Source: Gemmatimonadota bacterium (GTDB lineage Bacteria > Gemmatimonadota > Gemmatimonadetes > Longimicrobiales > Gaopeijiaceae). From it: a DNA stretch of 64,000 nucleotides. The stretch covers positions 44,622 to 108,621 of the forward strand of contig JACZXQ010000016.1 in assembly GCA_022571515.1 (NCBI GenBank). The letters run 5' to 3'. The stretch's first letter is position 1; each line of letters begins with the position of its first letter. The position numbers and the translations under genes are program-made. Below, in pieces: positions 1-8,603 of this stretch. Under the pieces are notes generated by a model that was given only the letters and a program-made list of their open reading frames with translations, searched no databases and was not told the DNA's origin.

Positions 1-24
1 GCGTACCTCGGCGAAGTCGGCCAT
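1..24 (-). CDS. 5' end of an unidentified gene (partial, runs off window)
   Basis: An ATG on the minus strand lies 7 bases after the accA stop and opens a frame reading MADFAEVR to the window edge. Purine-rich sequence across the accA stop could serve as a ribosome site. The position suggests the next gene of an accA operon, but eight codons are too few to identify it. Confidence 0.35.
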
Positions 25-31
25 CAGGCTT

Positions 32-1021
32 CTAGCTCCCCTCGGCCTCGGTGTCCGACCATTCGCCGATCGCGTCGTACTTATTCCAGCGGGCCTTCAG
101 GAGCTTGCCTGTCGAAAGCTTGCACAACTCCTTCAGGTGCCTGACCAGGGCCTCCTGGATACTGGACGCGGTCCCGTCCCAATCCGAATGCGCACCGCCC
201 GGTGGCTCCTGGATGATCTCGTCCGCAATCCCGAGGCTCAGCAGATCCTTCGAGGTGAGGCGCAGCGCGGTGGCCGCCTTCTCCCGATGCTCTGCCGAGC
301 GCCAAAGAATCGCGGCACATCCCTCCGGGGAAATCACCGAGTAGATCGAGTGCTCCAGCATGAGGATGCGGTCGGTCACACCTATGCCGAGCGCCCCTCC
401 GGAGCCACCCTCACCAATGACCACCGAGATGAGCGGCACTCGCAAATGCGTCATCTCGCGGAGATTGAACGCGATTGCCTCGCTGATGCCGCGCTCCTCG
501 GATCCGATGCCCGGATAGGCACCCGGCGTGTCAATGAACGTGATCACGGGCCGCCCGAACTTCTCCGCTTGGCGCATGAAGCGGAGGGCCTTCCGGTAGC
601 CCTCGGGATGGGCCATTCCGAAATTGCGGCGCAGGTTCTCCTTGATGTCGCGGCCCTTTTGATGGCCCACGACCATGACCGACTGACCGTCGAGGCGTGC
701 CCAGCCGGCGACGATGGCTTCGTCGTCGCGGAAGGCCCGGTCGCCGTGAAGCTCGATCCAATCCGTGAAGACACGCTCGATATGGTCGAGGGTGTAGGGT
801 CGCCGCGGATGCCGCGCCACCTGCACCTGCTCGATCGGAGTCAGGTTCTTGTAAGTGTCTTCCTTCAGCGTCTCGAGTTTGGTCCTCAGGTCCTCGAGTT
901 GTTCAGTCACGTCGAAACCACTCTCTTCGGCCATCTCCACCAACTTCTGGATCTGGCCTTGGATCTCGAGGATGTCCTTCTCGAATTCCAATCTCGGGGA
1001 AGCAGCCAAACAGACCTCCAT
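32..1021 (-). CDS. accA: Acetyl-CoA carboxylase carboxyltransferase subunit alpha
   Basis: AccA works with AccD to move the carboxyl group from carboxybiotin-BCCP to acetyl-CoA, giving malonyl-CoA for fatty acid synthesis in the cytoplasm. The 329-residue product has the family's usual length. It begins with the typical LEFEKDILEI segment and a charged helix, then carries the crotonase-fold core: GHQKGRD, NFGMAHPEGYRKA, the glycine-rich FIDTPGAYPGIGSEERG, GEGGSGGALGIG and SISPEGCA-like SVISPEGCAAILW. The ATG used here gives a short lead before LEFEKD, as in relatives, although no strong ribosome site precedes it. It follows an M1 peptidase gene after 84 bases on the same strand. No accD lies in the window. 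Confidence 0.95.
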   Translation of the reverse strand: MEVCLAASPRLEFEKDILEIQGQIQKLVEMAEESGFDVTEQLEDLRTKLETLKEDTYKNLTPIEQVQVARHPRRPYTLDHIERVFTDWIELHGDRAFRDDEAIVAGWARLDGQSVMVVGHQKGRDIKENLRRNFGMAHPEGYRKALRFMRQAEKFGRPVITFIDTPGAYPGIGSEERGISEAIAFNLREMTHLRVPLISVVIGEGGSGGALGIGVTDRILMLEHSIYSVISPEGCAAILWRSAEHREKAATALRLTSKDLLSLGIADEIIQEPPGGAHSDWDGTASSIQEALVRHLKELCKLSTGKLLKARWNKYDAIGEWSDTEAEGS

Positions 1022-1105
1022 TGGGCGCGTTCAGGTGGCTGTGGGATTGGAAGTATTGTAACCAACTCGCGGCGGCCCGGGCCATGGGTGGCCCGCATCG
1101 AGCCA

Positions 1106-2764
1106 TCAGCGGTTGCCGATGATCTCCTTGAGGATCCACCCGTCGGGATCGAAGGTGACGCCCGTCGGGGCTCGAGGCAATGAGATGCGCACGGCCTGTT
1201 CTCTGCCGCGAACCTCTATCGACCTTCTCACCGAACGGCCGGGCAGGTCGAATTCCACATCGACCGTGAAGCGGAACGTCGGCCACGACTTGCGCTGTTC
1301 CTGGCGAATCCGGATTTCGAGCTCGCGACTTCCCGCGAGCCACTCGGTCGAGATCGCGAGGCGCGGATACCCAGGCTCGTGCACCCATTGCCTGAAGAAC
1401 CATTCCAGATCCTGACCAGAGACCTCCTCCATGGCCCGCTGGAAGTCGGCGGTCAGGATCACGTCCCCCGCATGGCGACCGTAATATTCGCGGATTCCCG
1501 TGAAGAAGTCCTCGTCCCCGAGTACTCCCCGAAGCATGTGCAGGACCCACGCGCCCTTCTGGTAGTTGTTGCGGTTGAGCAGGTCCATGAGGTTACGTTC
1601 GGGCCGTACGATCGGCTGGCTGACATCGTCCGAAGAGACGTAGGTGCGGCGGCTCTCCTCCATGCGCCTGCGGAAGTCGTCCGTACCGTCGGCCTCTTCG
1701 AAGAAGAGCGCGCCGAAATAGGTCGCGAAACCCTCGGAGAGCCAAAGATGCGACCACTCGGCCTCGGTCACCGAATCCCCGAACCACTGGTGGGCGATCT
1801 CGTGCGAGACCGTTCCTTCGGCCATGGTGCCCCGAGCGATCGCCTCTTCCGAGTAGAAGATGGCCGAGGCATTCTCCATGCCGCCAAAGCGCGTGGCCGA
1901 TTGGACGTTGGCCAGCTTCGCGAACGGGAAGGGGCCTATCAGGTCGGCGAAGAAATCGACCATCTGTGGTGCTCGGGCGAAGAGCTCCGCGGCGAACGTG
2001 GTGTCGGCCGGGTAGACCCAGAAGGACACGTCGATGCACCCGTCGTCGCGCATGGTCGCTGGGGCCCGGCCACAGGCTGCGGTACCCACGCTGCGTATGA
2101 CGAATTCGCTCGCGCCGACCACCATGTTGTACGTGGAGACCGGCACGCTGCTTTCCCATCTCCACGTGCGGCGGTCTCCCGCGCCGCCCAGCGCATCGGA
2201 GTCCGTCGGGCTCGGTTCGCCGACCATGCGGCCGTTGGCCACGACGCTCCAGGCGGAGGGGGCGTGCACGGTGAAGCGGACGGTGGCCTTGTCGGACGGG
2301 TGATCGATGGACGGCAGCCAGAAGCGGGCGCGATCGGGCCAGTTGTCCACGAACGCGGAGCGGACACCGTGGACGTTGTTCCGTAGGATCAGCCCGTCGA
2401 CGGGCGAGCCGCCGTAAAGAACCTCGACGACGAGCTCGTCACCCACCTCGGCGCTCGGCGGAATGGCGATCCCCAGGGTGCCTCGGTCTCGCCGAAACGG
2501 CGTGTCGGCCCCGTCGATGCGCACCCACTCGACCTCGAGGCCGGACAGATCCAGCGGCAGCTCCGAGGGCCGGGGGTCTTGAAGGGCGAGCCGAATCGAG
2601 ACGCGTCCCTGGAAGAATGCCCCCGAGCGTTCGAGCGAGAGTTCCACGTCGTAGCCGAGCACGTCGATGCCCGGAACGGCCGCCGGGGGCGCCGGCACGC
2701 TTCCGAGTCCCAGCATGGCCGTTACCACAGCGGCGGCGGCCGGTCGCCGGGATCCGCCAGTCAT
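1106..2764 (-). CDS. Exported M1 family zinc aminopeptidase
   Basis: This is a gluzincin aminopeptidase that removes N-terminal residues from peptides, probably in the periplasm. The 552-residue product starts with an Ala/Pro-rich signal peptide of about 28 residues. An N-terminal beta domain follows, then the exopeptidase motif GGMENASAIFY (the GxMEN signature) and the zinc site HEIAHQWFGDS with its third ligand in LWLSEGFATYFG (HExxH-x18-E). It lacks the long helical C-terminal domain of PepN and is closer to short bacterial M1 enzymes. Its ATG overlaps the stop of the upstream response-regulator gene as ATGA, so the two are probably translationally coupled. Confidence 0.92.
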   Translation of the reverse strand: MTGGSRRPAAAAVVTAMLGLGSVPAPPAAVPGIDVLGYDVELSLERSGAFFQGRVSIRLALQDPRPSELPLDLSGLEVEWVRIDGADTPFRRDRGTLGIAIPPSAEVGDELVVEVLYGGSPVDGLILRNNVHGVRSAFVDNWPDRARFWLPSIDHPSDKATVRFTVHAPSAWSVVANGRMVGEPSPTDSDALGGAGDRRTWRWESSVPVSTYNMVVGASEFVIRSVGTAACGRAPATMRDDGCIDVSFWVYPADTTFAAELFARAPQMVDFFADLIGPFPFAKLANVQSATRFGGMENASAIFYSEEAIARGTMAEGTVSHEIAHQWFGDSVTEAEWSHLWLSEGFATYFGALFFEEADGTDDFRRRMEESRRTYVSSDDVSQPIVRPERNLMDLLNRNNYQKGAWVLHMLRGVLGDEDFFTGIREYYGRHAGDVILTADFQRAMEEVSGQDLEWFFRQWVHEPGYPRLAISTEWLAGSRELEIRIRQEQRKSWPTFRFTVDVEFDLPGRSVRRSIEVRGREQAVRISLPRAPTGVTFDPDGWILKEIIGNR

Positions 2765-3786
2765 ACTCCGCGGGCCCTCACATCCTCCAGGGGCTCGACG
2801 AGCGGCTCGTCGTCGAAGCGCGACCAGTAGCGCGCCGCGGCCATCACGTAGTCCCGGCTTACGTTCTTGAGGTTACAGTTCTCGTAGGCGGAGACCGCAT
2901 CCATCTTGGCTTTCAGGTAGGAGCTCACCGGCCGGAGCATGGTTGGCTTGTACTCCATGCTCGAGGTGGGCCCCTCGTATGCCAGGAGCTGGTCGACGTC
3001 GCTTCCGGCGGTCGTGCAGACGCGGAACGTGTTGATGCGGTTCTGCTCGCGGTCATTTTCGGAGGGCATGTAGATGACCGACGGCTTCATCTCTTCAATC
3101 AGCCCGAGGAGGACCTTGGCAGCTCCTCGGATGTTCATGCCCCCCGGCTCCACGACGTCACCGAACATGAGCCTGCCGCCAAGTTGGTCCGCGGCCTTCT
3201 GGGCGGCTGTGCTGAGACAGTCGCTCCCGTCCAGCGAGCCCCCCGCGATCACAAGGATCGTGACGTCCTGACCTGACTCCACGTGGTGGATCAGGCTTCC
3301 CGCGCAGCCGATCTCGATGTCGCCGGGTCGGGCGCCGACCGCGATCACGGACCCCGGACGGGTGGGCTCCCGTGTCCCCCCCAGCTCGATGAACTCCGAC
3401 ACCCTCGAGAGCAACTCGTCCTTATCGAGCGGCTTACTGAGCACGTACTTGGCGCCCACCCGAAACGCCTGGTCGTGATAGACCTGACCCGTGTAGGTGG
3501 TGATCGCAATCACAGGCAGGTCCGGGTGCAGTCTCGCCGCCTCCTTGATGACTTCGATACCGTCCTGGCCCGGGAGGTTCAGATCGACCAGGGCCAGCGC
3601 CCATTCACCCTTCGCCAGGGCCTCGATCGCCTGATCACCGTCCTGCGCAAGCACGATCTCGAAGTTTCCGGCTTGCAACAGAGCCGTCTTGACGAGGAGA
3701 GCATCGTCCATCGTGTCTTCAACCAGCAGGACCCTGAGTCTTTGGTGTGATGCGGTCACGTCGAAGCAACGCTCCTCGGTCGGCAC
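2761..3786 (-). CDS. Response regulator receiver fused to a catalytically degenerate PIG-L domain
   Basis: Residues 18-132 form a CheY-like receiver with acidic pair E23/D24, phospho-acceptor D68 in LVDLNLPGQDG and K118 in LSKPL. Residues 145-320 match the PIG-L/LmbE deacetylase fold (VIAVGA....DIEIGCAGSL, then a tail containing ARYWSRF). In active PIG-L enzymes such as MshB, an AHPDD motif and a distal HxxH supply the zinc ligands and catalytic base. Here the first motif reads A-R-P-G-D (R153, G155), and the distal motif reads E-Q-N-R (247-250). Only one ligand, D156, remains. The domain is therefore probably a ligand-binding or signalling module, not a hydrolase. There is no signal peptide, and the gene is coupled to the M1 peptidase gene. 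Confidence 0.85.
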   Translation of the reverse strand: MPTEERCFDVTASHQRLRVLLVEDTMDDALLVKTALLQAGNFEIVLAQDGDQAIEALAKGEWALALVDLNLPGQDGIEVIKEAARLHPDLPVIAITTYTGQVYHDQAFRVGAKYVLSKPLDKDELLSRVSEFIELGGTREPTRPGSVIAVGARPGDIEIGCAGSLIHHVESGQDVTILVIAGGSLDGSDCLSTAAQKAADQLGGRLMFGDVVEPGGMNIRGAAKVLLGLIEEMKPSVIYMPSENDREQNRINTFRVCTTAGSDVDQLLAYEGPTSSMEYKPTMLRPVSSYLKAKMDAVSAYENCNLKNVSRDYVMAAARYWSRFDDEPLVEPLEDVRARGV

Positions 3787-3917
3787 ATGTCGGTGGGGCT
3801 TGTAGATGATCTAATTGTATGATGGGAGCCATGGTCGCGCACGCGCGGACGTCGCTCCCTCGGACCTCCCGTTCGCATTTGCTCCAACAGCATCGGCCAG
3901 CGGTCGAGCGGTCGAAG

Positions 3918-5126
3918 TCAATCCGCGGCCGCCATCGCCGGATGTAGCTCCGGCTCGGGCACCATCAGCCACACGATGATGCCCATCCCGAGCACCGAGA
4001 CGGCCGCGATGATCGTGTTGCTCCGATAGCCGTACTGGGCGAAGAGCGGCCCGGCCACGGCGCCGCCGAAGGCGAAGCCGATCTGTCCCAGCGCAACCGT
4101 CAGGCTGAGGAGGGACCCCCTACGCTCGTCGCCCACCAGCGCTGTGAGAAGCGCTGAGAAGGGGCTGATTCGCATCGCTACCAGGATCATCACGGCGAAG
4201 AACAGCGGGTACGCCATCCAGAACTCCTGGACGAGCACGGTGGTGAGCAGCATCGTGATGGAAAGCCCGACGCAGGAGAGGATCACGATCTTCTTGCGCC
4301 CGATCCGGTCCGAGAGCTTTCCGGCTTGCGGGCCAGCGATCACGTTCGCGATACCACCCACCATGAACAGAATGGCGATTCCTCCGGACGTGGCTCCCAG
4401 GCTGCGTTCCAGCCAGGTCGGGAAGTACACCACGTAGAACGATACTCCCAGGAACATCATGAAGAACGCGAGGACTGCCGCCGCAATCTCCTTTTGGCGC
4501 AGCATATCCGCATAGCCGGCCACGGCGCGCTTGAACGTCAGGCGGCCCTCCGTCCGTTTCACGTCGGGCTGGGGCACCTTCGCCCAGATCAAGATGTAGG
4601 TAAGCGCCATGGTCACGGCGAACAGGTAGAACGGCGCCCTGAATCCGAACGTGCCCGCGAGCAGAATGCCGATCGGGATGCCCGCGATCTGGCCGAAGGC
4701 CGTACCACTCATGACCCAGCCGGTCGCCCACCCACGGCGCCCGTACGGGAAGTAATCACCCACATACGAGACTGCGGCTCCGCTCAGGATTCCGCCGGCC
4801 ATCCCCGCCAGCACACGCAAGACCAGGAACGACAGATACCCGGAGATGAAGTGGTGGAGAGAGAGGGCCACCGCCATGGCGGCGGTTCCAAAGAGCAGGA
4901 TCCGGCGCCTCCCGATCTTGTCAGACACCGGGCCCGCGATGATGGCGAAGACGCCTACCATGAGAGCGTAGGCCGAGACGAGCGTGCCCAGAACGGCGTC
5001 GGTGATGTTGAGCTCTTCGCCGATCTGGGGGAGGATCGGTGACATGATCATGATCTGACTGCTGGCGCTGAAGACCAAGAGCCAGAGGGCGAAGACGATC
5101 AGTCCCTCGGAGGACCTGTGAGGCAC
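3918..5126 (-). CDS. MFS transporter
   Basis: A 402-residue major facilitator with about 12 hydrophobic segments. The loop 2-3 signature GPVSDKIGRRRILLFG and its repeat in the second half, GKLSDRIGRKKIVIL, mark the two six-helix halves. The N-terminus starts close to the first membrane segment, as expected. It resembles drug/sugar-type proton antiporters, but the substrate cannot be read from sequence. It starts 8 bases after the stop of the SDR gene on the same strand, so the pair is probably one transcript; the substrate might relate to the SDR's hydroxy- or keto-acid. Confidence 0.87.
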   Translation of the reverse strand: MPHRSSEGLIVFALWLLVFSASSQIMIMSPILPQIGEELNITDAVLGTLVSAYALMVGVFAIIAGPVSDKIGRRRILLFGTAAMAVALSLHHFISGYLSFLVLRVLAGMAGGILSGAAVSYVGDYFPYGRRGWATGWVMSGTAFGQIAGIPIGILLAGTFGFRAPFYLFAVTMALTYILIWAKVPQPDVKRTEGRLTFKRAVAGYADMLRQKEIAAAVLAFFMMFLGVSFYVVYFPTWLERSLGATSGGIAILFMVGGIANVIAGPQAGKLSDRIGRKKIVILSCVGLSITMLLTTVLVQEFWMAYPLFFAVMILVAMRISPFSALLTALVGDERRGSLLSLTVALGQIGFAFGGAVAGPLFAQYGYRSNTIIAAVSVLGMGIIVWLMVPEPELHPAMAAAD

Positions 5127-5134
5127 TAGGCTTG

Positions 5135-5905
5135 CTATGCCTTGTGCAGGACGTGGGCGCTGCGCTGATCGGTCGGCAGGATCACGAGGTCCAGGATGTC
5201 CACGTGCTCGGGCCGGTTCGCCACGAATACCACGGCCTCGGCCACATCCTCGCCTCTCAGGGGTGTGTAGCCCTCGTAAACGGTGGCCGCCCGCTCGGTG
5301 TCTCCGCGGAAGCGGACCTCCGAGAACTCGGTCTCGACCAATCCGGGATCGACGCTGGAGATTCTTACTTTGGTACCGGCCAAATCGACGTTCATCCCTT
5401 CGGTTAGGGCTCGCACGGCGAACTTGGTGGCGTTGTAGACATTCCCAGACGGGTATACCTGGTGACCGGCAATACTGCCGATGTTGATCACGTGCCCGGA
5501 GTTGCGAGCAACCATCATGGGCAGGATCGCGCGCGTCATGTAGAGGAGACCTTTGATGTTCGTGTCGATCATTTCCTCCCAGTCCTCCACGTCCCCCTCG
5601 TGCAGTTTGCTCATGCCGAGTGCCTTGCCGGCGTTGTTGAGCAAGATGTCGGGCACCCTCCCGTCCGCTTCGAGCTCGGCGGCCAGCTCCAGAGCGGCTG
5701 CGAACGAGCGGACATCGAACACCTTCGTCAACACAAAGATGCCGTGGGCTCGTTCCAATTCCCGCTTCAGGGCGTCGAGACGCTCCTCACGACGCGCGAG
5801 CAGGATCAGATTCACCTCCATCGCCGCGAACGCCTGCGCGCACGCTTTTCCGATTCCGGCCGTCGCACCGGTGATGAGCGCGGTCCTTCCCTTGATCCGG
5901 TTCAT
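5135..5905 (-). CDS. Short-chain dehydrogenase/reductase (YdfG-like)
   Basis: A classical 256-residue SDR using NAD(P)H. It shows the cofactor loop TGATAGIGKA at residues 13-22, LLNNAGKALG, and the catalytic Ser-Tyr-Lys set in GSIAG and YNATKFAVRAL. The segment SVDPGLVETEFS and the overall length match the YdfG family, which oxidises serine and 3-hydroxy acids with NADP+. An Arg after the first beta strand (LLARREERLD) favours NADP(H). Exact substrate is inference. It heads a two-gene unit with the MFS gene and is divergent from the FabH-like gene across 257 bases. Confidence 0.9.
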   Translation of the reverse strand: MNRIKGRTALITGATAGIGKACAQAFAAMEVNLILLARREERLDALKRELERAHGIFVLTKVFDVRSFAAALELAAELEADGRVPDILLNNAGKALGMSKLHEGDVEDWEEMIDTNIKGLLYMTRAILPMMVARNSGHVINIGSIAGHQVYPSGNVYNATKFAVRALTEGMNVDLAGTKVRISSVDPGLVETEFSEVRFRGDTERAATVYEGYTPLRGEDVAEAVVFVANRPEHVDILDLVILPTDQRSAHVLHKA

Positions 5906-6162
5906 AGGGTCTCCGGGACTAGCACCTTGTCTGGTCTGGCCCGGAAGGTCACTGGTTGCGAGGGGTGGGGCAATGGATGGGAGATGCTGGGGAGGGGTTG
6001 GAGTGTCGCCTCCGCTCGACGCGGATGCTCCTTCGGCGCCGCGTATCCCCTAGACTCCGCGACGGTCGTGCAACGCGCGACCAGGGCGCCGGCTTTTGAC
6101 CGCGGTATGGCGACTCCAGTACGTTCCCACCGGCCTTGACGGGCAAAACGCCGAGAGGTTCT

Positions 6163-7248
6163 ATGAGCGAGGACATCTACACAGTGATTCTCGCCGCGGG
6201 GAGTTATATCCCCTCGCGGAGGGTCAGCAACGCGGATTTCTTGCAGTCCGAGTTTTTCGAGGAGTATGGCAAGCCATACGATCCTTCGAGAATCGGTACG
6301 ATTGTGAAGAAATTCGAGGCCATCACCGACATCGTCGAGAGACGCCATGTGGACGATGATCTAGTCACGTCGGACATGGCTACCCACGCGGCGCAGAAGG
6401 CCTTGGCCAACTCGGGAATGGACAGGGAGTCACTCGACTACATCATTTTTGCGCACAATTTCGGTGACCTGCGGGCAGACAATCGAAGGTCGGACTTCGT
6501 GCCGAGCCTCGCCGCCAGGGTCAAGCAGAATCTGGAGATACACAACCCGAGTTGCGTTGCCTACGACCTTCCGTTCGGATGTGCCGGCTGGCTGCTGGGT
6601 GTGATCCAGGCGGACTACTACATCAGGTCCGGCGACGCGAAGCGGGCCTTGGTGATCGGGGCCGAGACGCTGTCCCGCGTGTCTGATCCTCACGATCGCG
6701 ACAGCATGCTCTACTCCGACGGGGCGGGTTGCGTGATTCTGGAAGCGCGATCCAGCGAGGAACCGGTGGGTGTCCTGGCGCACGCTACCAGATCCGACAC
6801 CCTCGAGCACGCTTCACTGATGTGGATGGGAAGATCGTTCAATCCCGATTTCAACGGCGATGCTCTTTTTCTCAAGATGCATGGTCGCAAGCTCTACGAG
6901 TACGCTGTGACCAAGGTCCCGGAACTCGTACGCGAGAATCTCGACAAGGCGGGTGTGGGGCTCGGTGAGGTGGACAAGATTCTCATGCATCAGGCTAACG
7001 CTAAGATGAACGGTGCGATCCTCAAGCGTCTTTTCTCGCTGGAAGGAGATGGCGATGTGCCTGCCGGCATCATGCCCATGACGATCTCCTGTCTTGGGAA
7101 CAGCTCCGTGGCGACGCTTCCTACGCTGCTCGACTTGATCCTGGAAGGCGGCCTCGACGGCCAGACCTTGGAGAGCGGAGATCTGGTTGTTCTTACCGCG
7201 GTCGGCGCGGGCATGAACATCAGTTCGATGGTGTACAGGTGGCCCTGA
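6163..7248 (+). CDS. 3-oxoacyl-ACP synthase III-like ketosynthase (FabH family)
   Basis: A 361-residue thiolase-fold condensing enzyme. The catalytic triad is visible as Cys in DLPFGCAGWLLG, His in ILMHQANAKMN and Asn in SCLGNSSVAT. The length and the extended N-terminus (FFEEYGKPYD, then ITDIVERRHV) fit the longer FabH-like branch common in Bacteroidota-type bacteria, not E. coli FabH itself. Such enzymes start fatty acid or secondary lipid chains by condensing acyl-CoA with malonyl-ACP. The ATG at 6163 has a GAGAGG ribosome site and is preferred over an in-frame TTG 27 bases upstream. It stands alone and is convergent with the TonB-plug gene. Confidence 0.9.
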   Translation: MSEDIYTVILAAGSYIPSRRVSNADFLQSEFFEEYGKPYDPSRIGTIVKKFEAITDIVERRHVDDDLVTSDMATHAAQKALANSGMDRESLDYIIFAHNFGDLRADNRRSDFVPSLAARVKQNLEIHNPSCVAYDLPFGCAGWLLGVIQADYYIRSGDAKRALVIGAETLSRVSDPHDRDSMLYSDGAGCVILEARSSEEPVGVLAHATRSDTLEHASLMWMGRSFNPDFNGDALFLKMHGRKLYEYAVTKVPELVRENLDKAGVGLGEVDKILMHQANAKMNGAILKRLFSLEGDGDVPAGIMPMTISCLGNSSVATLPTLLDLILEGGLDGQTLESGDLVVLTAVGAGMNISSMVYRWP

Positions 7249-7254
7249 AGAAGA

Positions 7255-8082
7255 TCAGCGCTTGGTCCAGACCAGAACGACCCCACAGGTAGGGGTGGTC
7301 CCACCGCTGATGTTGAGGTAGCCGAGCCCGGCCAGGCCCTGCCACCGAGGCGGGACGTTGCTGGACCCCGTGTAAACCTCGATCGCCTCGATCTCCTCCA
7401 CGGTCAGCACGTCATCCAGGTTGGCGCCCCGGTAGACCCCATCGACCACGATCTGGAGCAGGCAATTCTCCGGTCCGTCGGCACGAAACGCACCGCGTGT
7501 CGAGCGCACCTCACCATTCCGGGTTACGACGCCGGGCAGTCTCCGCACAAGCTCTGAGGGTCTGACCGCCTGAAGCCTGCGGAGCTCCGCAACCTCGATG
7601 AAATGGCCGAACCCCCGCTGCTTCCGGTCATAGAACCCGTTGGCCCCGAGGGAACGCACGCGACGCTCCCCCTGAACCAGCAGTCCCGGGATTTGGACCG
7701 CATCAGGGGACAGCCGAATCTGGATGGCCATGACGGACGTGTTCGTGATCTCGATGTCGGTGACGTGCTCGGGCTTGTAGCTGAGCCGGTTGACCACCAG
7801 CGAGTAGGTCCCGAGTTCGACCGCGATGAAGAATCGACCCGCGCTGTCGGACAGGGCCCGGCCTACCACGTTCCCGGAGGAATCCGCGAGTACGACCTGG
7901 GCGGTGGCCACGGGTTGTCCGGACTCGTTGTCCAACAGTTTGCCCAAGACGGCCTGAGCGGTGATCCGACCTGGGAGGAGGGCGAGCAAAGTCAGGATCC
8001 ATGCCGCGCACCATACGCCTGATGCCCGGTATCGATCTCGCCCCGGCTGGTGTGTCTTGTCCAATGTTCGAACCCTCTCCAT
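7255..8082 (-). CDS. Carboxypeptidase-regulatory domain plus TonB-plug protein without a barrel
   Basis: After a basic N-terminus and a hydrophobic signal segment ending near ITAQ, residues 45-125 form a carboxypeptidase-regulatory-like beta sandwich (GKLLDNESGQPVATAQVVL, then SDSAGRFFIAV). A TonB-receptor plug-like domain follows (PSELVRRLPGVV, then VDGVYRGANLDDVLTVEEIE, AIEVYTGSSNVPPRW). The product ends at 275 residues with GVVLVWTKR, so no 22-strand barrel follows. Proteins of this layout are frequent in Gemmatimonadota-like genomes. They may be outer-membrane accessory proteins; function is unknown. Confidence 0.85.
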   Translation of the reverse strand: MERVRTLDKTHQPGRDRYRASGVWCAAWILTLLALLPGRITAQAVLGKLLDNESGQPVATAQVVLADSSGNVVGRALSDSAGRFFIAVELGTYSLVVNRLSYKPEHVTDIEITNTSVMAIQIRLSPDAVQIPGLLVQGERRVRSLGANGFYDRKQRGFGHFIEVAELRRLQAVRPSELVRRLPGVVTRNGEVRSTRGAFRADGPENCLLQIVVDGVYRGANLDDVLTVEEIEAIEVYTGSSNVPPRWQGLAGLGYLNISGGTTPTCGVVLVWTKR

Positions 8083-8310
8083 GGCCGACTCTCGCTAGAC
8101 CGTCTCATGCAATATACGCCACCGGGATACGAGATTTCACGGGCGACGGTCGACCCCGACCCGGGTTCGCTCCAAGAGCGCTTGCTCGAAAAAGCCTGCC
8201 AGCGGTCCAATCCTGATGGTATGGTGCAAGTGATCATGGGCGGCGGTTCATTGAGCCGAACATTGCACACCACATGGGTGTAGCCGAACGCGGCTGTGTG
8301 AGAAAAACGA

Positions 8311-8383
8311 TGGGGTGTAGCTCAATTGGCAGAGCGCCTGGCTGTTAACCAGGAGGTTGGTGGTTCAAATCCACCCGCCCCAG
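8311..8383 (+). tRNA. tRNA-Asn (anticodon GUU)
   Basis: A 73-base cloverleaf folds by eye. The acceptor stem TGGGGTG pairs with CGCCCCA (one G-T pair). The D arm is GCTC/GAGC, the anticodon stem CCTGG/CCAGG holds loop CTGTTAA with GTT at 8344-8346, and the T arm GGTGG/CCACC holds TTCAAAT. The discriminator base is G and the 3' CCA is not encoded. The gene is single and is followed by a terminator-like hairpin. Confidence 0.96.
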
Positions 8384-8421
8384 TGGGATGAAGAGTAGGT
8401 AGGTAGCGGCTTTCTGGGCTT

Positions 8422-8442
8422 CGGCTTGGAGGGCCGTTTTTT
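8422..8442 (+). terminator. Probable Rho-independent terminator after tRNA-Asn
   Basis: CGGCT (8422-8426) pairs with GGCCG (8432-8436) around a 5-base loop and is followed directly by six T residues. It lies about 40 bases after the tRNA and before the next gene, as expected for ending tRNA transcription. Confidence 0.55.
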
Positions 8443-8603
8443 GGGTGTGCAGTTCTAGGGTGGGTCCTCGCCGCGTACCAGGTCGCTGTAGGGGTTTGTC
8501 GCGGCGAGCCGGTCCACGAAGCTGGACACCGGGCCGTCGTGCTCCCCACTTTCCAGCCCATTCACGGTGTCCCTTCCGATGGCTCACTCAGCAAGCGCTA
8601 CCC

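Noticed and set aside
137..1183. Long plus-strand open frame opposite accA
   Set aside because: It is the antisense shadow of a clear accA gene, rich in Arg/His and without any domain pattern; high GC makes such frames common.
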